DNA of 64,000 bases from Tuctoria greenei (lineage: Eukaryota > Streptophyta > Magnoliopsida > Poales > Poaceae), in NCBI GenBank assembly GCA_036927565.1, contig JAYESD010000007.1:4175644-4239643 (forward strand), given 5' to 3'. A program made the position numbers and the translations under genes. Under the pieces are notes generated by a model. That model worked only from the letters and a program-made list of their open reading frames with translations, was not told the DNA's origin and did no database searches. The stretch's first letter is position 1. Each line of letters starts with the position of its first letter. Below, in pieces: positions 21,223-33,026 of the stretch.

Positions 21223-22990
21223 CTAGCCACAACAGATGTTGAGACTGGACCGAAACTCAGAAAATAATGATGTCGGGAGTCCCTTCGTGAAGATGTCGGC
21301 AAACTGTGACGTCGTCGGCACATGGAGAACTCGAACCTCACCGCGTGCAACCCGCTCACGAACAAAATGAAGATCAATCTACACATATTTCGTGCGCTGG
21401 TGCTGGACGGGGTTGGTGGAGAGGTAAATGGCGCTGACATTATCACAGTAGACAAACGTGCTCCGGGCGACGGAGGAGTGGAGCTCCTGAAGTAACTGCT
21501 GGAGCCAAGACGCCTCTGCCACGCCGTTAGCCACGGCGCGGTACTCCGCCTCAGCACTGGAGTGAGAAACCACGGGCTGCCGCTTCGAAGACCAGGAGAC
21601 AAGATTCCCCCCAGGAAGACGGCGTAGCCAGAGGTGGAGCGGCGGGTATCAGGGCACCCTGCCCAGTCAGCGTCGGTGTAGACCACCAACTCAGAAGGCA
21701 AGTCACGTCGAAGTAGAAGGCCGTAGTCGAGGGAGCCGCGCAGGTACTGAAGAATCCGCTTCACAGCGGTGAGGTGCGACTCCCACGGGTCGTGCATGTG
21801 CAAGCACACCTACTGGACCGCGTAGGAGATGTCCGGCCTGGTGAAGGTGAGGTAATGTAGTGCACCTACAAGACTCCTGTAGGCAGTCGGGTCGCTGACA
21901 TGAGTCCCATCAGCAGAAGATATCTTTGCCTGGGTATCCACCGGTGTGGAGCATGGCTTACACTCAGCCATACCCGCACGCTCGAGGATGTCCAGACAAT
22001 ACTGCCGCTGGTGAAGAAACAAGCCAACTGGTCTGTCCTCGACTGCAGTCCCCAGGAAGTGGTGAAGCAGGCCCAAGTCCTTCATAGTGAACTCCTGCTG
22101 GAGAGTAGAAATAATCCGCTGAAGGAGCGTAGGGCTGGACGCTGTCAGCACAATGTCGTTGACATAGAGAAGAAGGTAGGCAGTGTCATCCTCCCGCTGA
22201 TAAACAAAGAGTGACGTGTTCGATTTGGCGTCAACGAAGCCCAAGCAGACTAGGAAGGAGGCGAATCTGTTGTACCAGGCTCGAGGTGCCTGCTTTAAAC
22301 CATACAAAGACTTGTTCAGCTTGCAGACCATGGTTGGGCGAGCTGAATCCACAAATCCTGTCGGCTGAGAGCAATACACCGTCTCCGTCAGGGTACCGTG
22401 AAGAAAGGCATTCTTGACATCCAACTGGTGGACTGGCCAAGAACGCAAGAGAGCCAATGACAGAATAGTCCGTACTGTCGCTGGCTTAACCACCGGACTG
22501 AAGGTCTCGTCATAGTCCACTCCAGGGCGCTGAGTGAAGGCCCGAAGTACCCAACGAGCCTTATATCTCTCTAGGGATCCATCCGCCTTCCTCTTATGTG
22601 TGAAAACCCACTTGCCTGTGACAACGTTGCCACGAGGAGGACGAGGAACAAGGTCCCATGCATGGTTGGCAAGTAGGGCTGCATACTCTTCCTCCATAGC
22701 GCTGCGCCAGTGAGGGTCAGCGAGGGCGCTACGGATGGAAGTCGGTATAGGTGATACCGAAGAGGAAGTGGACGGTGTCGTCGTCGTCGAAGAGAGTACC
22801 ACTCCGGAGAACCGCTCAAGAGGTCGGAGAACCCCAGCGGCACATCTAGTCACCATCGGGTGAACGTGTCCTGGGTCCCGGTGGAGCAACGGTGGGTGGT
22901 ACACCGAGGGCTCGGGACGAGCAGGCGCAGAGTCACCAACCCGCTCTCGTCGCTGGTAGACAAGAGCAGGGTCGGCGAACCGTGGAACCG
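21223..22990 (-). pseudogene. Copia D reverse transcriptase / RNase H, broken
   Basis: The minus strand shows WDLVPRPPRGNVVTGKWVF, LDVKNAFLHGTL, LNKSLYGLKQAPRAWY and KDLGLLHHFLG. The catalytic box is LLYVNDIVL, where YVDD is expected, so one catalytic Asp is replaced by Asn. A stop (after RPDISYAVQ, 21810-21812) separates RT from RNase H. RNase H has TDADWAGCPDTRRSTSGYAV and then a frameshift near 21610 before SSAEAEYRAVANG. The natural end corresponds to 21223-21225. Confidence 0.9.
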
Positions 22991-25078
22991 GGGCCGCGCG
23001 TGGCGCAGTACGTGATGAGGCTGGAGACGTTGGAGCTGCGCGTGACGCGGGAGTCGGAGTAGACGCCGGGTCCGCGCATGACGTGGGAGTCGAGGCCGGA
23101 GACGCTAGGGCCACATGTGGCGCAGCTGTAGGGGACGTTGGGGCCGCGTGTGGCGCAGCTGTAGGGGACGCAGGGGCCTCGTGTGACGCAGGAGCCGAGG
23201 CCGGAGACGTCGGGGCCGCGCGCAGCCGTAGGAGGCGTCGGGACCTCGCATGGCGCAGCCGTAGGAGACACCGAGGCGATGCGTGGCGCAGTCGAGGGAG
23301 ACGTAGGGGCTGCACGGGGGGCAGCGGGAGACGTCGGTGCCACGCGTGGTGCAACAGTCGTCCCCAGCGTCGACGGAGCCTGGGCACCAACCCGCGCTCG
23401 TCGCTGGTAGACGAAAGCATGGTCAGTGAACCACCGTGTCGTGGATGTAGTAGGCACAGCCGGAGTCGCCACAGGTGCCGGCGTTGCGTAAGGTGCAGCG
23501 GTCGACGTCGTGGGAGCCATCTGTGAGCCGGTGGGTAATGTACCTGCAGAAAAAGGCCAAGACAGCTGTGGTGGAGCAACCTCGGTGTCAGTAGAAAAAA
23601 GAGAGTCCAGCTCTGCAGCTGAACCAGAAGTGGAGGAAGAAAAGGGGAAGGAGGACTCGTCGAAGACGATGTGCCGAGAGATCAAAATACGGTGGGTAGA
23701 GAGGTCGAGGCACCGGTACCCCTTATGCTCAAGGGAGTACCCAAGAAAGACACACCTAGTAGAGCGGGGCGCAAGTTTATGTGAAGCTATGGAGGAAAGA
23801 TTAGGGTAGCAGGCGCACCCGAAGACACGAAGGTGGTCGTAGAGAGGGGTAGTGCCATATAGGGCAAAGAAAGGGGTCGGTGCTTGAATCGCCTTGGTGG
23901 GAAGGCGATTAAGGAGGAAGGTGGAAGTGTGGAGTGTCTCTACCCAGTATCGAGCGGGGATAGAGGTCTGAAACATCAAGGAACGCATGACATCATTAGT
24001 GGTGCGAAGCATGCATTCAGCCTTGCCATTCTGGGGAGATGTGTACGGACAAGACATGCGTAACTGGGTGTCATGTGTAAGAAGAAAGTCATGGAGTCGC
24101 GAGTTGTCAACTCGCATCTGTTGTCACACTGGAAAGCACGAACAGTACGTACAAACTGTGTGGAAACCCAAGTAAAGAAGTGAGAGAGAGAGAGAGTATC
24201 AAATGTCTCAGATTTCTAACGTAAGGGAAAAGTCCAAAAGAAATGTGAGAAATCATCAAGTAACACCAAATAATATTTAAAACCAGAGACACTGATAACA
24301 GGAGATGTCCACAAATCGCAGTGAATAAGATCAAATATGTGTTGCACATGAGACATAGAATCAGGAAAGGGAAGCCAAACATGGCGACCAAGTTGACAAG
24401 CGTGACATAACGACTCATATGTGCCCCTAGTACACGAGATAACTGAACTACTAGCCAACTTGGACATAGCATCAGCGCCAGGGTGACCAAGCCGGCGGTG
24501 CCAAGTATCAGACGAAGCTGTCATAGCCAGAGCAAAAGATGGAGATGCAGCGGAAGTAGGAAGTCAAAGAGTGTGCAGGGGCCCGGACTGTCACATCAAA
24601 GAAGAAGACACCGTGTGGAAAGATCCTTCACAGACAAACCAAAAGGATCAAACTCAACAGAAATATTGTTATCAGTGGCAAAGCGACGAATGGAAAGCAA
24701 ATTTTGAATAATGTCTGGAGCAACGAGAACATTGTTAAGATGGAATGAACCCGGAGAACCCGAGTCACCTACTGAGGTGACTGGAAGAACATATCCATTT
24801 CCAACAACGATCGATGAAGGAAACGAGGGATGAGGTGGGTGGGTAGAAGAGAGAATACCAGCATCTGGTGGTGTGATAGGAGGCGCCAGAATCAGCCACC
24901 CAATCAGTAGTCGGCGATGTGAGGTGCATGGTGCTGAATGAAGATGCCAGGTCCTGATGATCCCACCCGAGGGGCGGCTCCTGGAGCAGTGCTGGCAGCT
25001 CTGCATACACAGCGGGGTAGGCAGCACCGCCGTAGACCGGAGTTGGCGATCCAGCCGCAGGGCGACCGAGTCCGCCAT
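22991..25078 (-). pseudogene. Copia D protease and integrase, broken
   Basis: Protease: DWVADSGASYHTT (about 24850-24895). Integrase zinc finger: WHRRLGHPGADAMSKL to CHACQLGRH (about 24400-24510). Core: GFKYYLVLLDDFSHFFWTF, then SPQNGKAECMLRTTNDVMRS (about 23990-24050) and VFGCACYPNL. After integrase, 22991-23540 codes for a repetitive Ala/Pro/Thr-rich linker (AAPRAAPTSP, CATRGPNV and similar), read in different frames because of indels between repeat units. At least two frame changes lie between protease and integrase core. Confidence 0.85.
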
Positions 25079-25090
25079 AGCCCGGGTGGG

Positions 25091-26874
25091 CTATGTACGT
25101 TGCCTGAGGATGTGGTTGGCGAGTAGTAGGAGTCGGTGGCGCCCCAAGAATACCCGGAGACGGTCCAGGCCACATAGAGATCTGGCCAGTCCACGGGTTG
25201 TAAGGTGTGGGCCACAGCGCACCTCCCCGGCCAGTGCCACCAGTACCACTACCCGTAGGAGGAGTGGGCACAGAGGTGCCGCTAGCACCGCGTCCTGTGC
25301 GCCTCCTGCCGCGACGTCGACGAGTACCACTCCCAAATCCAGCAGAGGCACTCGGGGCGGTAGGCGGAGGAGGTGGTCGCGGTAGTGGTCCTCTAGAAGT
25401 CGGTGGACGTGGGGGCTGCCCAGAGCCAAGAGGGTTGTGGCAGGCCCAAAGGTAGCAGATCCACCAGTCGTGATCTCCTCAAGCTCGAGATCGGACCAGA
25501 CCTTCTCGAAGGTCGGTGGCGGCTCCATACGAAGAAGCCAGAAGTGAAGGTGGCTGAAGCGCTCGTTCAGGCCGTGAAGGACCCGAAGTACTAGTGTGCT
25601 GTCGGCGACCGGCTCGCCAAGGTCGCGCAAGGAGTCAGCCATGCTCTTCATTTCTCCACAGTAGGCAGAGATGGAGCGGTCACCCTGCACTGTAGTCTGG
25701 AACCGTGTGTTGATGTGAAGAGTCCGAGTCGCACGGTTCCCCAAGAAGTGGTGCTCTAGTATCTGCCAGGCCCAACGCCCCCGCCGCGCTGTCCGACCAG
25801 GTCGTGTAGATCGTCAGCGAGAGAGCCAAGGATCCAGGAAAGGACCAGGTTGTCTATGCTGATCCAAGAGTCATCCCACGAAGTGTCATCCCGCTGGACG
25901 TGGTCCTCAAGCTGATACCGCCTCAACATGAGGAGGAACACGTGACGCCAGCGGGCGTAGGCAGTGGAGTTAGAGCTCAGGACAGTCAGCACTAGTGTCC
26001 GAATGTTCTGAACTCCAGTCGCCTGGGCGTGTAGAGCAGCGACGAGAGATGCCGAGTATGCAGAGTGCACACTGGTGTCCAAGGTGGGCTTGTGTGTCGC
26101 GCTTAGCGGTCGGTGAGCGCTCTCCTGGATCTGGTGCGATAGAGCAGCTGCTGAAGCGCGCTCCTGCTCCAGGGCAAGAGCGAGTGCCTGCTCACGCTCG
26201 CGAGAGGCAGCCAGTGCCGCGAAGACACCGGAGGTGTCCGCAGCCGTCGTGGTGGTGCTGGTGACACCGTAGAGAGGATCAGTGTCCGCACGAGGAGCAG
26301 TAGCGGCGTCAACAGCAGATTCGGCTGGTCCAGAGCCCGTCATGAAGGCGACGGCAATAGAGCCACCGAGTGATCCGCCGACTGTGGGATTAATCGCCGT
26401 GTCGGGCGCGTGCCGAGCCATGGTGACGATTAGTGCGCCAACTGTCGGTCTAGTAGCAAGTACACCGGCGAGATGGGACACACCGATCTGGATTCCGAAG
26501 GCGCTATCCAGGCAGGGGTCGCAGGACAGGGGGGCGCCAGCCAGGCCGCCGGCCAGGGGAGTGGCGGCCAGGGGGGCGCCGCCCAGGGGGCCGCCGGCCA
26601 GAGAGCCGGCTAGGGAGGCACCGGCCAGGGGAGCAGTGGCCGCCAGGGAGGGGCCGATGGTGGCCAGAGGATGGGCGGCGGCTGCGGCCAGTGAGGGGCT
26701 GGTGGCGGCGGCCAGGGAAGGGTCGGCGGCGGCGGCCAGGGAGGGGCCAGCGGCGGCAGCGGACAGGAAGGGGCTGGCGGTGGCGGCCAGGGAGGGTCCA
26801 GCGGCGGCGACGGACAGGGAGGGACCGACGGCGGCCAGGGTGGAGCCGGCGGCGGCCAGAGGAGGGGGCGCCAT
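25091..26874 (-). pseudogene. Copia D gag, one stop/frame break
   Basis: The first piece (26874-25756, 372 residues) begins with about 110 residues of low-complexity Ala/Gly/Pro/Ser (PSLAAAA, LAGAPL repeats). It continues with VAFMTGSGP and FAALAASREREQALALALEQ and enters the Copia gag core (WRHVFLLMLRRYQLEDHV). The second piece (25744-25091) continues with TRFQTTVQGDRSISAYCGEM and LRVLHGLNERFSHLHF. Together these are a UBN2-type gag. No zinc knuckle is visible. The low-complexity N-terminus is DNA-repetitive (GGCCAGGGAGGG units, about 26520-26900). Confidence 0.82.
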
Positions 26875-26990
26875 CCAGGGAAGGGAGGTCGCCGGCCAGG
26901 GGCGGGGTGGTGCCGGCCAGGGGAGGGGAGGCGCCGGCCATGGGGGGTGGCGGCTGGGAAGGGGTGGTGGGGATTAGGGTTAGGGTTAGG

Positions 26991-27002
26991 CTAATGATAC
27001 CA
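26991..27002 (-). other. Primer binding site of Copia D
   Basis: The minus strand reads TGGTATCATTAG directly after the LTR end CTCTAATA. It is of tRNA-Met type. Confidence 0.85.
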
Positions 27003-27119
27003 TATTAGAGGGCTAGAATAATTGCTTAATCAACCAGGGAACAAGGTACATATTTATAGACACATAGGTAGGCCGGTACACAAGCCAGGCTCAAACACAT
27101 AACTCAACACAGTCCAACA
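27003..27119 (-). repeat. 5' LTR of Copia D
   Basis: A 117-bp direct repeat of 21077-21193 with TG...TA ends on the minus strand. The LTR is very short for a Copia element. Confidence 0.93.
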
Positions 27120-27194
27120 ACTGGTATTTATTGCTTTGTTTCTTCTTTATTTTTTGAAGCCTTACTTTGTTTTATGTATGACTGTATGATTATG

Positions 27195-27440
27195 ACCGCT
27201 CATAGTATTATCTTAAACGGACTAAACGGCATGTTTAAACGTGTTTAAACGCTAAACAGAGGGCAACTACGCAGTTTAGGCCCTAAACGCTGGATTAAAC
27301 AGTTGACCTATTTAAACGGGTCCACGCCCGTTTAAACGGCTAAACGGGCTAAATAGGACGAATATTAAATGTGTTTAAACGTGTTCATGACCGTTTAGGC
27401 AAAGTGAACTTACAATTATAAGTTAGATTCAAATTTTAAT
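27195..27440. repeat. hAT-like remnant rich in GTTTAAACG
   Basis: The sequence starts GTATTATCTTAAACGG and carries many GTTTAAAC palindromes and AAACGG/CCGTTT words (for example 27230-27250 and 27325-27350). Such subterminal word repetition is typical of hAT ends. No second end is found before element F, so it looks truncated. The rest of 27441-27585 is AT-rich with no visible feature. Confidence 0.4.
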
Positions 27441-27585
27441 TAATATCAGGATATCACCAAATTGATTAAAACTAATACATTTTCTAAGCTTCGTTAAACA
27501 CATCAGAAATAATATTACTTATGTTTCAAAAAACATAATAAAAAACCTTTAGCCGTTGAAGGTTAAAATATTAGTTTAGTTTACT

Positions 27586-28172
27586 ACATCTCATCCCTGC
27601 CAGATACGCAAGAGATGGGGGGTCGATTCAGGGGTCTCGCTCTGGACCGCACTCCTCATTGTGCATCCACTACGAGGGCGCGACACTGATCAGGCAACGA
27701 CCCTACGGGTCGAAGCCTTGAAGGTTGCCCCGCACTAGACAGATGAGAAAACCTGATTGAAGCCAAGTGGCAAGCCAACTACCGTCATCAAGATCTTAGG
27801 CAGCCCAACATTGTGAGCTCCTTGGGTTATAAAAGGGAAGCCTCTAGGCAAAAGATGAAGGAGGACGTCGAGCAGAACGTATGTCTAGAGGAGGACCCCC
27901 AACACTCCGGAAGGCATGTCCGTCGAGGTTTAGGATGTAGAAGAGCATTCCGGTGACTCTTGTAGTACCACAAAGGACATACTCGCAAGACAATACACAA
28001 AATGCAGGACATAGGGTTGTTAGCCTCTAGGCGGCTCAAACCTAGATAAACTCGGTATCTCCTATCTATCAATTGGCAAGAACTTCAAACACCTATTGGG
28101 TTATTGTGCCTCCTACCCAACCTTCAAAGGGGCAATCTAGCTGACCCCCCCTATGCTGGCTCCCAGTCGACA
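27586..28172 (+). repeat. 5' LTR of element F (5'-truncated)
   Basis: It aligns by eye with 31151-32124 (less the hAT insertion), sharing ATGCATCCACTACG-like words, AAGATGAAGGAGGACGTCG and the end CCCAGTCGACA. TTATAAAAGG (27827-27836) is a good TATA box. Confidence 0.75.
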
Positions 28173-28190
28173 TTTGGCGCGCCAGGAAGG
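28173..28190 (+). other. Primer binding site of element F
   Basis: TTTGGCGCGCCAGGAAGG directly follows the LTR end CGACA. Element G has the same sequence with one difference at 43833. Confidence 0.7.
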
Positions 28191-28754
28191 GGGAGCCTCA
28201 AGTCCCTCGAGTACTTCATCTCCACATTATTTGTGTTTCTTCAACATCAAGATTTCAAGAGCCCTGAAACTAGGGACTCTCGACCAACCCGAAGCTTCGT
28301 TGGCGGCTCGAGGGCTCCCACTGCTGCGAAGGAAGCTTCGTGAGTGACTCAGTGGCTCCCACCGCCATGACAGGGTCCTCCACACCGACTCACACAACCC
28401 GCCTTATCATCGACTCAGTCAGCGACTCAGCGCCGGGAATCCGACACCATGCTCTGCCAGGGCACCAAAGCTGGTTGTGCCATTCGACCGCACCCAAACA
28501 CGGTCGTGCCATGCGACCACATCAAAACCAATCATGACACCTGATAGCGCTGAAAGTCACGCCATGCTGCCTGCACATTACCCAAGTCCAGTGGCACACC
28601 AAAGCCCACTCCAATGGCACATCTAAGTCCACTCTAGTGACACTCTAAAGTTCACCACGACGGTTTGGTAGCTGGAATGGTCGCTCTGAACGATTAAGTG
28701 TCCTTACCGTTCACTTGGTTAGCATTTGTATCCCAAATAAGTTGACCTCGAACG

Positions 28755-29345
28755 CGTATGAAGTCCACACCCTCGTGGCCGACTTGTGGGTCGCTCTTAA
28801 TGCAAAGTCCATACTTGGGTCTGGGTGGCCAACCTTCAAGTCTCTCTAAAGACGCAATGTCCACATACTGGTGACCAACCTTTGAGTCGCCTTGAAAACA
28901 CAAGACTCACATTAAGTTTGAGGAGGACACCCACGTGGCCGACATGTGGGTCGCTCTTATTGCAAAGTCCACACTTGGGTGGCCAACCTTCAAGTCACTC
29001 TAAAGACGCAATGTCCGCATACTGGTGGTCGGCCTTTGAGTCGCCTTGAAAACACAAGACTCACATTAAGTATGAGGAGGACACTCATGTGGCCGACCTG
29101 TGGGTCACTCTTAATGCAAAGTCCACACTTGGGTGGCCAACCTTCAAGTCACTCTAAAGACGCAATGTCCGCATACTGGTGGTCGGCCTTTGAGTCGCCT
29201 TGAAAACACAAGACTCACATTAAGTATGAGGAGGACACTCATGTGGCCGACCTGTGGGTCACTCTTAATGCAAAGTCCACACTTGGGTGGCCAACCTTCA
29301 AGTCACTCTAAAGACGCAATGCCCACATACTGGTGGAACCTTTGT
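28755..29345. repeat. 154-bp tandem repeat, about four copies
   Basis: CAAGACTCACATTAAG recurs at 28901, 29055 and 29209, an exact 154-bp period. The units before and after bring the total to nearly four. The central copies are almost identical. The period is not a multiple of three, so the repeated ORFs across it (MANLQVTLKTQCPH...) are by-products. The rest of 29346-31094 is unique sequence with no recognisable gene; a poly-C run lies at 30331-30349. Confidence 0.95.
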
Positions 29346-31094
29346 GCCATTTGAAAAACAAAATTTGGGATCTGCTATGAGGATGCCCGTTGTAAGTACA
29401 TGACACTTAACGAGCGGAGGAGGATTTCACAATTATCTTCTTCATGAAGGATCGGTGTTTCATTCACTCAAAATTTTACTTCCAACCAATACATGTTTCC
29501 TCTTTTGCACACCATGCTCTCGTGTGAAAGAGAATGATCTAGAACAATTTTCCTCTTCAAATATTGTTTATGTTACATGAAGTACTTCTTGCCACTCGAC
29601 AAAACGTCCGAAGCAAGAAATCACATTACATGTTCCATCTAGTTCTTCTGGACGAGAAAAGATGTTTTAAATAAATGCTTACATTTTATTACAAAGATCT
29701 TGCTTACGAAATCATGAAGGGTGCTCGTAGGTCTCTCCTCGATTCCACTCTTCCATGAGGGGAAGAGGATGTGGAGGAATCCCGGTTCCCATCCATGGCA
29801 CCCTCACCGTTGTTGAGCCCTAAGACGACTTCACCCGGACTTTGACCTCATCAGTCACCATCCTCAACGCCACCAGAAGACGTCCATCTTCGCAAGCTGC
29901 ACCTTGCTTCTAAAGCCACCAATTGACAAGAAGGATGCGGCTGCAAAGCAGAGACACCATCAGATGTGAGGTGCAGAAGGGGTGGTGAGGCAAATGGAGG
30001 GGATGCAGAGTTGCAACAACGGCGCGAGGGACGTTCAAAGAGAGGACCGATTATCAGAAAGTGTAAGAAGACTAACATCCTCACTTACGCTTTTGGGACA
30101 CAACTCTCGAAAGAGTACATAAGAAGAGTAGGGACCAACGAGACCAGTCATACAGAAGAGCAACGAGAGCGCAAGAACTGGTTCACCTTCCCTTCTACCG
30201 ATTCGTTAGGCTCCTGAAGGGGGCAACCACAACCACACTCTGTCTGGCCTCCTTAGGGGCAGCTTTGGGTCCTCTTGCACTAGAGCCTCGACGGAGGGAG
30301 CATTCATGCAGGAGGAGGGATTCCCCCCTCCCCCCCCCCCCCCCCCCCCAACAATGTAGACGACTACTCTCAAAACTTGTATCACAAAGAAGGAGCCAAA
30401 GGGACAACGGTGTGGAGGAAGCTACTTCCAAGTGACCTATTTATAAGTCGGGTGAGCCCTAGGAAGGCAGAGCGTGAAGCATCAGCATAAGGATGTGTGC
30501 GTTTTCTGAAGCAGTCAATGTTGAGGATGTGCGCTCGAGTTTTGAGGGAACCGAAAAAAATAAGCAATTTCCCAGAAGCCGTAAGTTGGCCAAAGAGTTT
30601 GCCCCAATCACCGTCTCTAGTCCTTGAGACGATAACGGGAGTAAGGTCTCCCGTTGGTGTAATGGGAACGGGATTCATAATCCCCGTCATCAAAGGAAGA
30701 AGATACTATGCATGTACACATCGTCATCAGGAACTATCCAAATGTATGTGCCATCAGGCTGCCCCAAGAAGCGGCCCACCCAACGAAGTACCTTGGCCAC
30801 CTTAACGAACAAGAGTCAAGTCGGGGTCACACCTCTACCTAACCTGACCACAAACCACAAGGACTCGAGCCGACCTAGCTTGGAGTAGGATGGGTATGGA
30901 AGGCGACTCCTCCTCGATCCGGAGCGAGGTTGGGCCATGGGGTCCTTGGAGCGCTTGACTCTCCTTGACCCGAGCAGATCGAGCGCCTATAAGACTAGGC
31001 AAGTCAGGCGTGTGTCTATCAGTCTCTAGTCTGATAAGACTGATTGGACCTCACACATATTCCCAAGGAAGACATTAAAGAAGTCTCTATAGGG

Positions 31095-32124
31095 TGTCAG
31101 GCGGCGCCGTCTGAACCATGGGATAGAAGGTAGACAAGATGAGAAGGGAATTGCATCTCAACCCCACCGAATACACAAGCGATGCAAGGTAGATTTGGGG
31201 GTCCCGTTGCAGGCCCCAAATGAAAGACTACAACTTCATTGAATCCCCTTCAATACAACTATGCATCCACTACGGGGGTGGCACATGACCCCATGTACTG
31301 AAGGTCGCCTCGTGCCAGGCAGATGGGACAACTTCATTGAATTCAGACATCAGGCCAACTACCGCCATCATGACTAGTTGTCCAACAGGTCGTGTCGGGC
31401 GGGCCCGGTCCGAGCAAATGAACAGGGTCGTGTTGGGCTAGTCCGACAGGCCTGCACCTCGGTTCGAGCACAACCCAAGCTCATTTTATGTGTGTCGAGC
31501 CTTAAAGGGGTTGTGCTGATTCGATGCCCTTTTGTTTAAAACTATATTAAAAACAATGGAAAAAAATCTATTATACGGACCGTGTCGGACCGGGCTTAGC
31601 GGGCTAACCGGGCCATACCACTGGGCCTGCCGGACCGACTTTAAACGAGTCGTGTTGGGCCAGCAGCCGACAGACCTAAAGCCAAGCCCGAGCACGGCCC
31701 ACGCCGGCTGGCCTGATCCATTTGGCCACCTATAGTCAAGACCTTCGGTGGCCCACCATTGTGAGCGCTTCTTTGGTTTAAAAGGAAAGTATCTGGGTCA
31801 AAGATGGAGGAGGACATCGGATAGAACATATGCCGAGAGGAGGACCCCCAACATCTTGGAGGCATGTATGGCAAGTTGTAGGAAGTAGAAGTGCGCTCCG
31901 ACGACTCTTGTCCCACAAAGGGCATATTTATGAGACAATACAACAATACAGGATGTATGACTATTAGCTTCCGGGTGGCCTGAATCTAGGTAAACTCAGT
32001 GTCTTCTATCTCTCAATCGGCAAGAACTTTAACCACCCGCTGGCTATTGCGCCCACTAGTGAACCTTCGAAGGGTTGATCCAGCTGATCTTGATCCCCTA
32101 TATGTTGGCTCTCAGCCGTCGACA
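31095..32124 (+). repeat. 3' LTR of element F, with a hAT insertion
   Basis: It starts TGTCAGGCGGCGCCG, a start I associate with grass Tat-type LTRs, and ends GCCGTCGACA. Without the insertion at 31375-31734 it is about 670 bp. It is clearly diverged from the 5' LTR, so the element is old. Confidence 0.75.
31375..31734. mobile_element. Non-autonomous hAT element (360 bp) in LTR of F
   Basis: The paired 5' LTR lacks this segment, which fixes it as an insertion. The ends TAGTTGTCCAACAGG and (reverse) TAGGTGGCCAAATGG are imperfect inverted repeats, and the interior is rich in CGGGC/GGCCC words. The flanks ATCATGAC and GTCAAGAC agree at 6 of 8 positions, as an aged 8-bp duplication would. 58386-58834 belongs to the same family. 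Confidence 0.7.
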
Positions 32125-32156
32125 ACACAATAATCTTCCTTGATGCCACAACAATG

Positions 32157-33021
32157 TGTTGGAATAAATGGGCTAGGCCCAATTAATATTCAGAAATAAT
32201 TCTCAATAAATCTCAAAGTTCCATTGGTGCAAGAGAGGGTGGTGCTAAATGTTTAGTCCCACATGGGAAGTGGAAGTGGAGCAACTCCTACATATAAGGG
32301 AGGTTGCTCTTCCACTCCTTGAGTGAGAGAAGAGAGGAGTGGCCCACGCGCGCTCCTCCTCCTCCTCCTCGCTCGCCCCGCCCCGCCCGAATTTAAGTGT
32401 GAATTCGAGCCTCGAGCCGAGCTCAAATTTTATATTTTTGCAGAAAATTAAATTGGGCTTTTGAGCTTCCGAATTTTTTGGGCTTCCGAGACAAAGTCCA
32501 AGTCGTTGGAGATGGACACGTCTACGACTGCGGGGTCAGTTCGGATCCGAATCCTTCGGATCGCATACGAACCGTCTCTGTGGGACTCTATAAATACGGG
32601 CGTGCGCGGTATGGTAGTTCATCCCACGATCAGATTGTTTCCCACGTTCGCGTTCCTTGCGCCGCCTTCTAGTCTACTCCATCCCGAGCGCCGGCGTGCA
32701 CCGAAGATCGGGAGAGCAGGTCTCCGGAACCGTTCGCCCTTGCGATACTGCACCGGGAGAGGGTGAATAAGGTTTTTGGGAAGCGCTCCGCGCGACTGCT
32801 CGCGTCTTCACCATGGGTCGTCTACCGAGGAGATCGGGCGCTGCGGACCAATGTCGTCACCAACGCCTGCAGCGACTATTCGCCGTCAGATCTACAGCAG
32901 TTCAACCGGCTTCAAATCGGTACGCAATATTTCTTGTCCTGTCTATCTGCCGGTATTGATCGCTGCTGTTTTCGCGTGTTTTTCCGGAATTGTTCAGTAA
33001 ATTGCCTCATATTTTCTAACA
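32157..33021 (+). repeat. Solo LTR of a Copia element (865 bp)
   Basis: It starts TGTTGGAATAAATGGGCT and ends ATTTTCTAACA. An exact duplication CAATG flanks it (32152-32156 and 33022-33026). No internal region is present, so it arose by LTR-LTR recombination. It is the same family as the LTRs of element H, with TATAAATACGGGCGTGCGCGG as its TATA region (about 32589). Confidence 0.93.
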
Positions 33022-33026
33022 CAATG

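Larger units (their letters stand above)
21077..27119 (-). mobile_element. Copia element D, structurally complete (6,043 bp)
   Basis: It has two 117-bp LTRs (21077-21193 and 27003-27119), a primer site next to the 5' LTR, a polypurine tract next to the 3' LTR, and gag, protease, integrase, RT and RNase H in Copia order on the minus strand. An exact 5-bp duplication ACTGG flanks it (21072-21076 and 27120-27124). The coding regions have several frame breaks and an altered RT box. It lies 275 bp beyond the last recognised NHL exon. Confidence 0.95.
27586..32124 (+). mobile_element. Non-autonomous Tat-type LTR element F
   Basis: A 5' LTR (about 27586-28172, lacking about 56 bp of its start), primer-site sequence TTTGGCGCGCCAGG, an internal region of about 2.9 kb without gag or pol, and a 3' LTR (31095-32124). 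The primer site and LTR style match Gypsy element G. Replication would depend on proteins from a related autonomous element. The internal region holds a 154-bp tandem array. Confidence 0.75.

Noticed and set aside
22900..23526. Plus-strand ORFs of up to 147 residues with GAA/AVGD repeats
   Set aside because: Antisense to the integrase-RT linker of Copia D; repeat-driven.
28825..29354. Three overlapping similar ORFs (MANLQV/MGRSYC... 70-85 residues)
   Set aside because: They are produced by the 154-bp tandem repeat, whose period is not a multiple of three.
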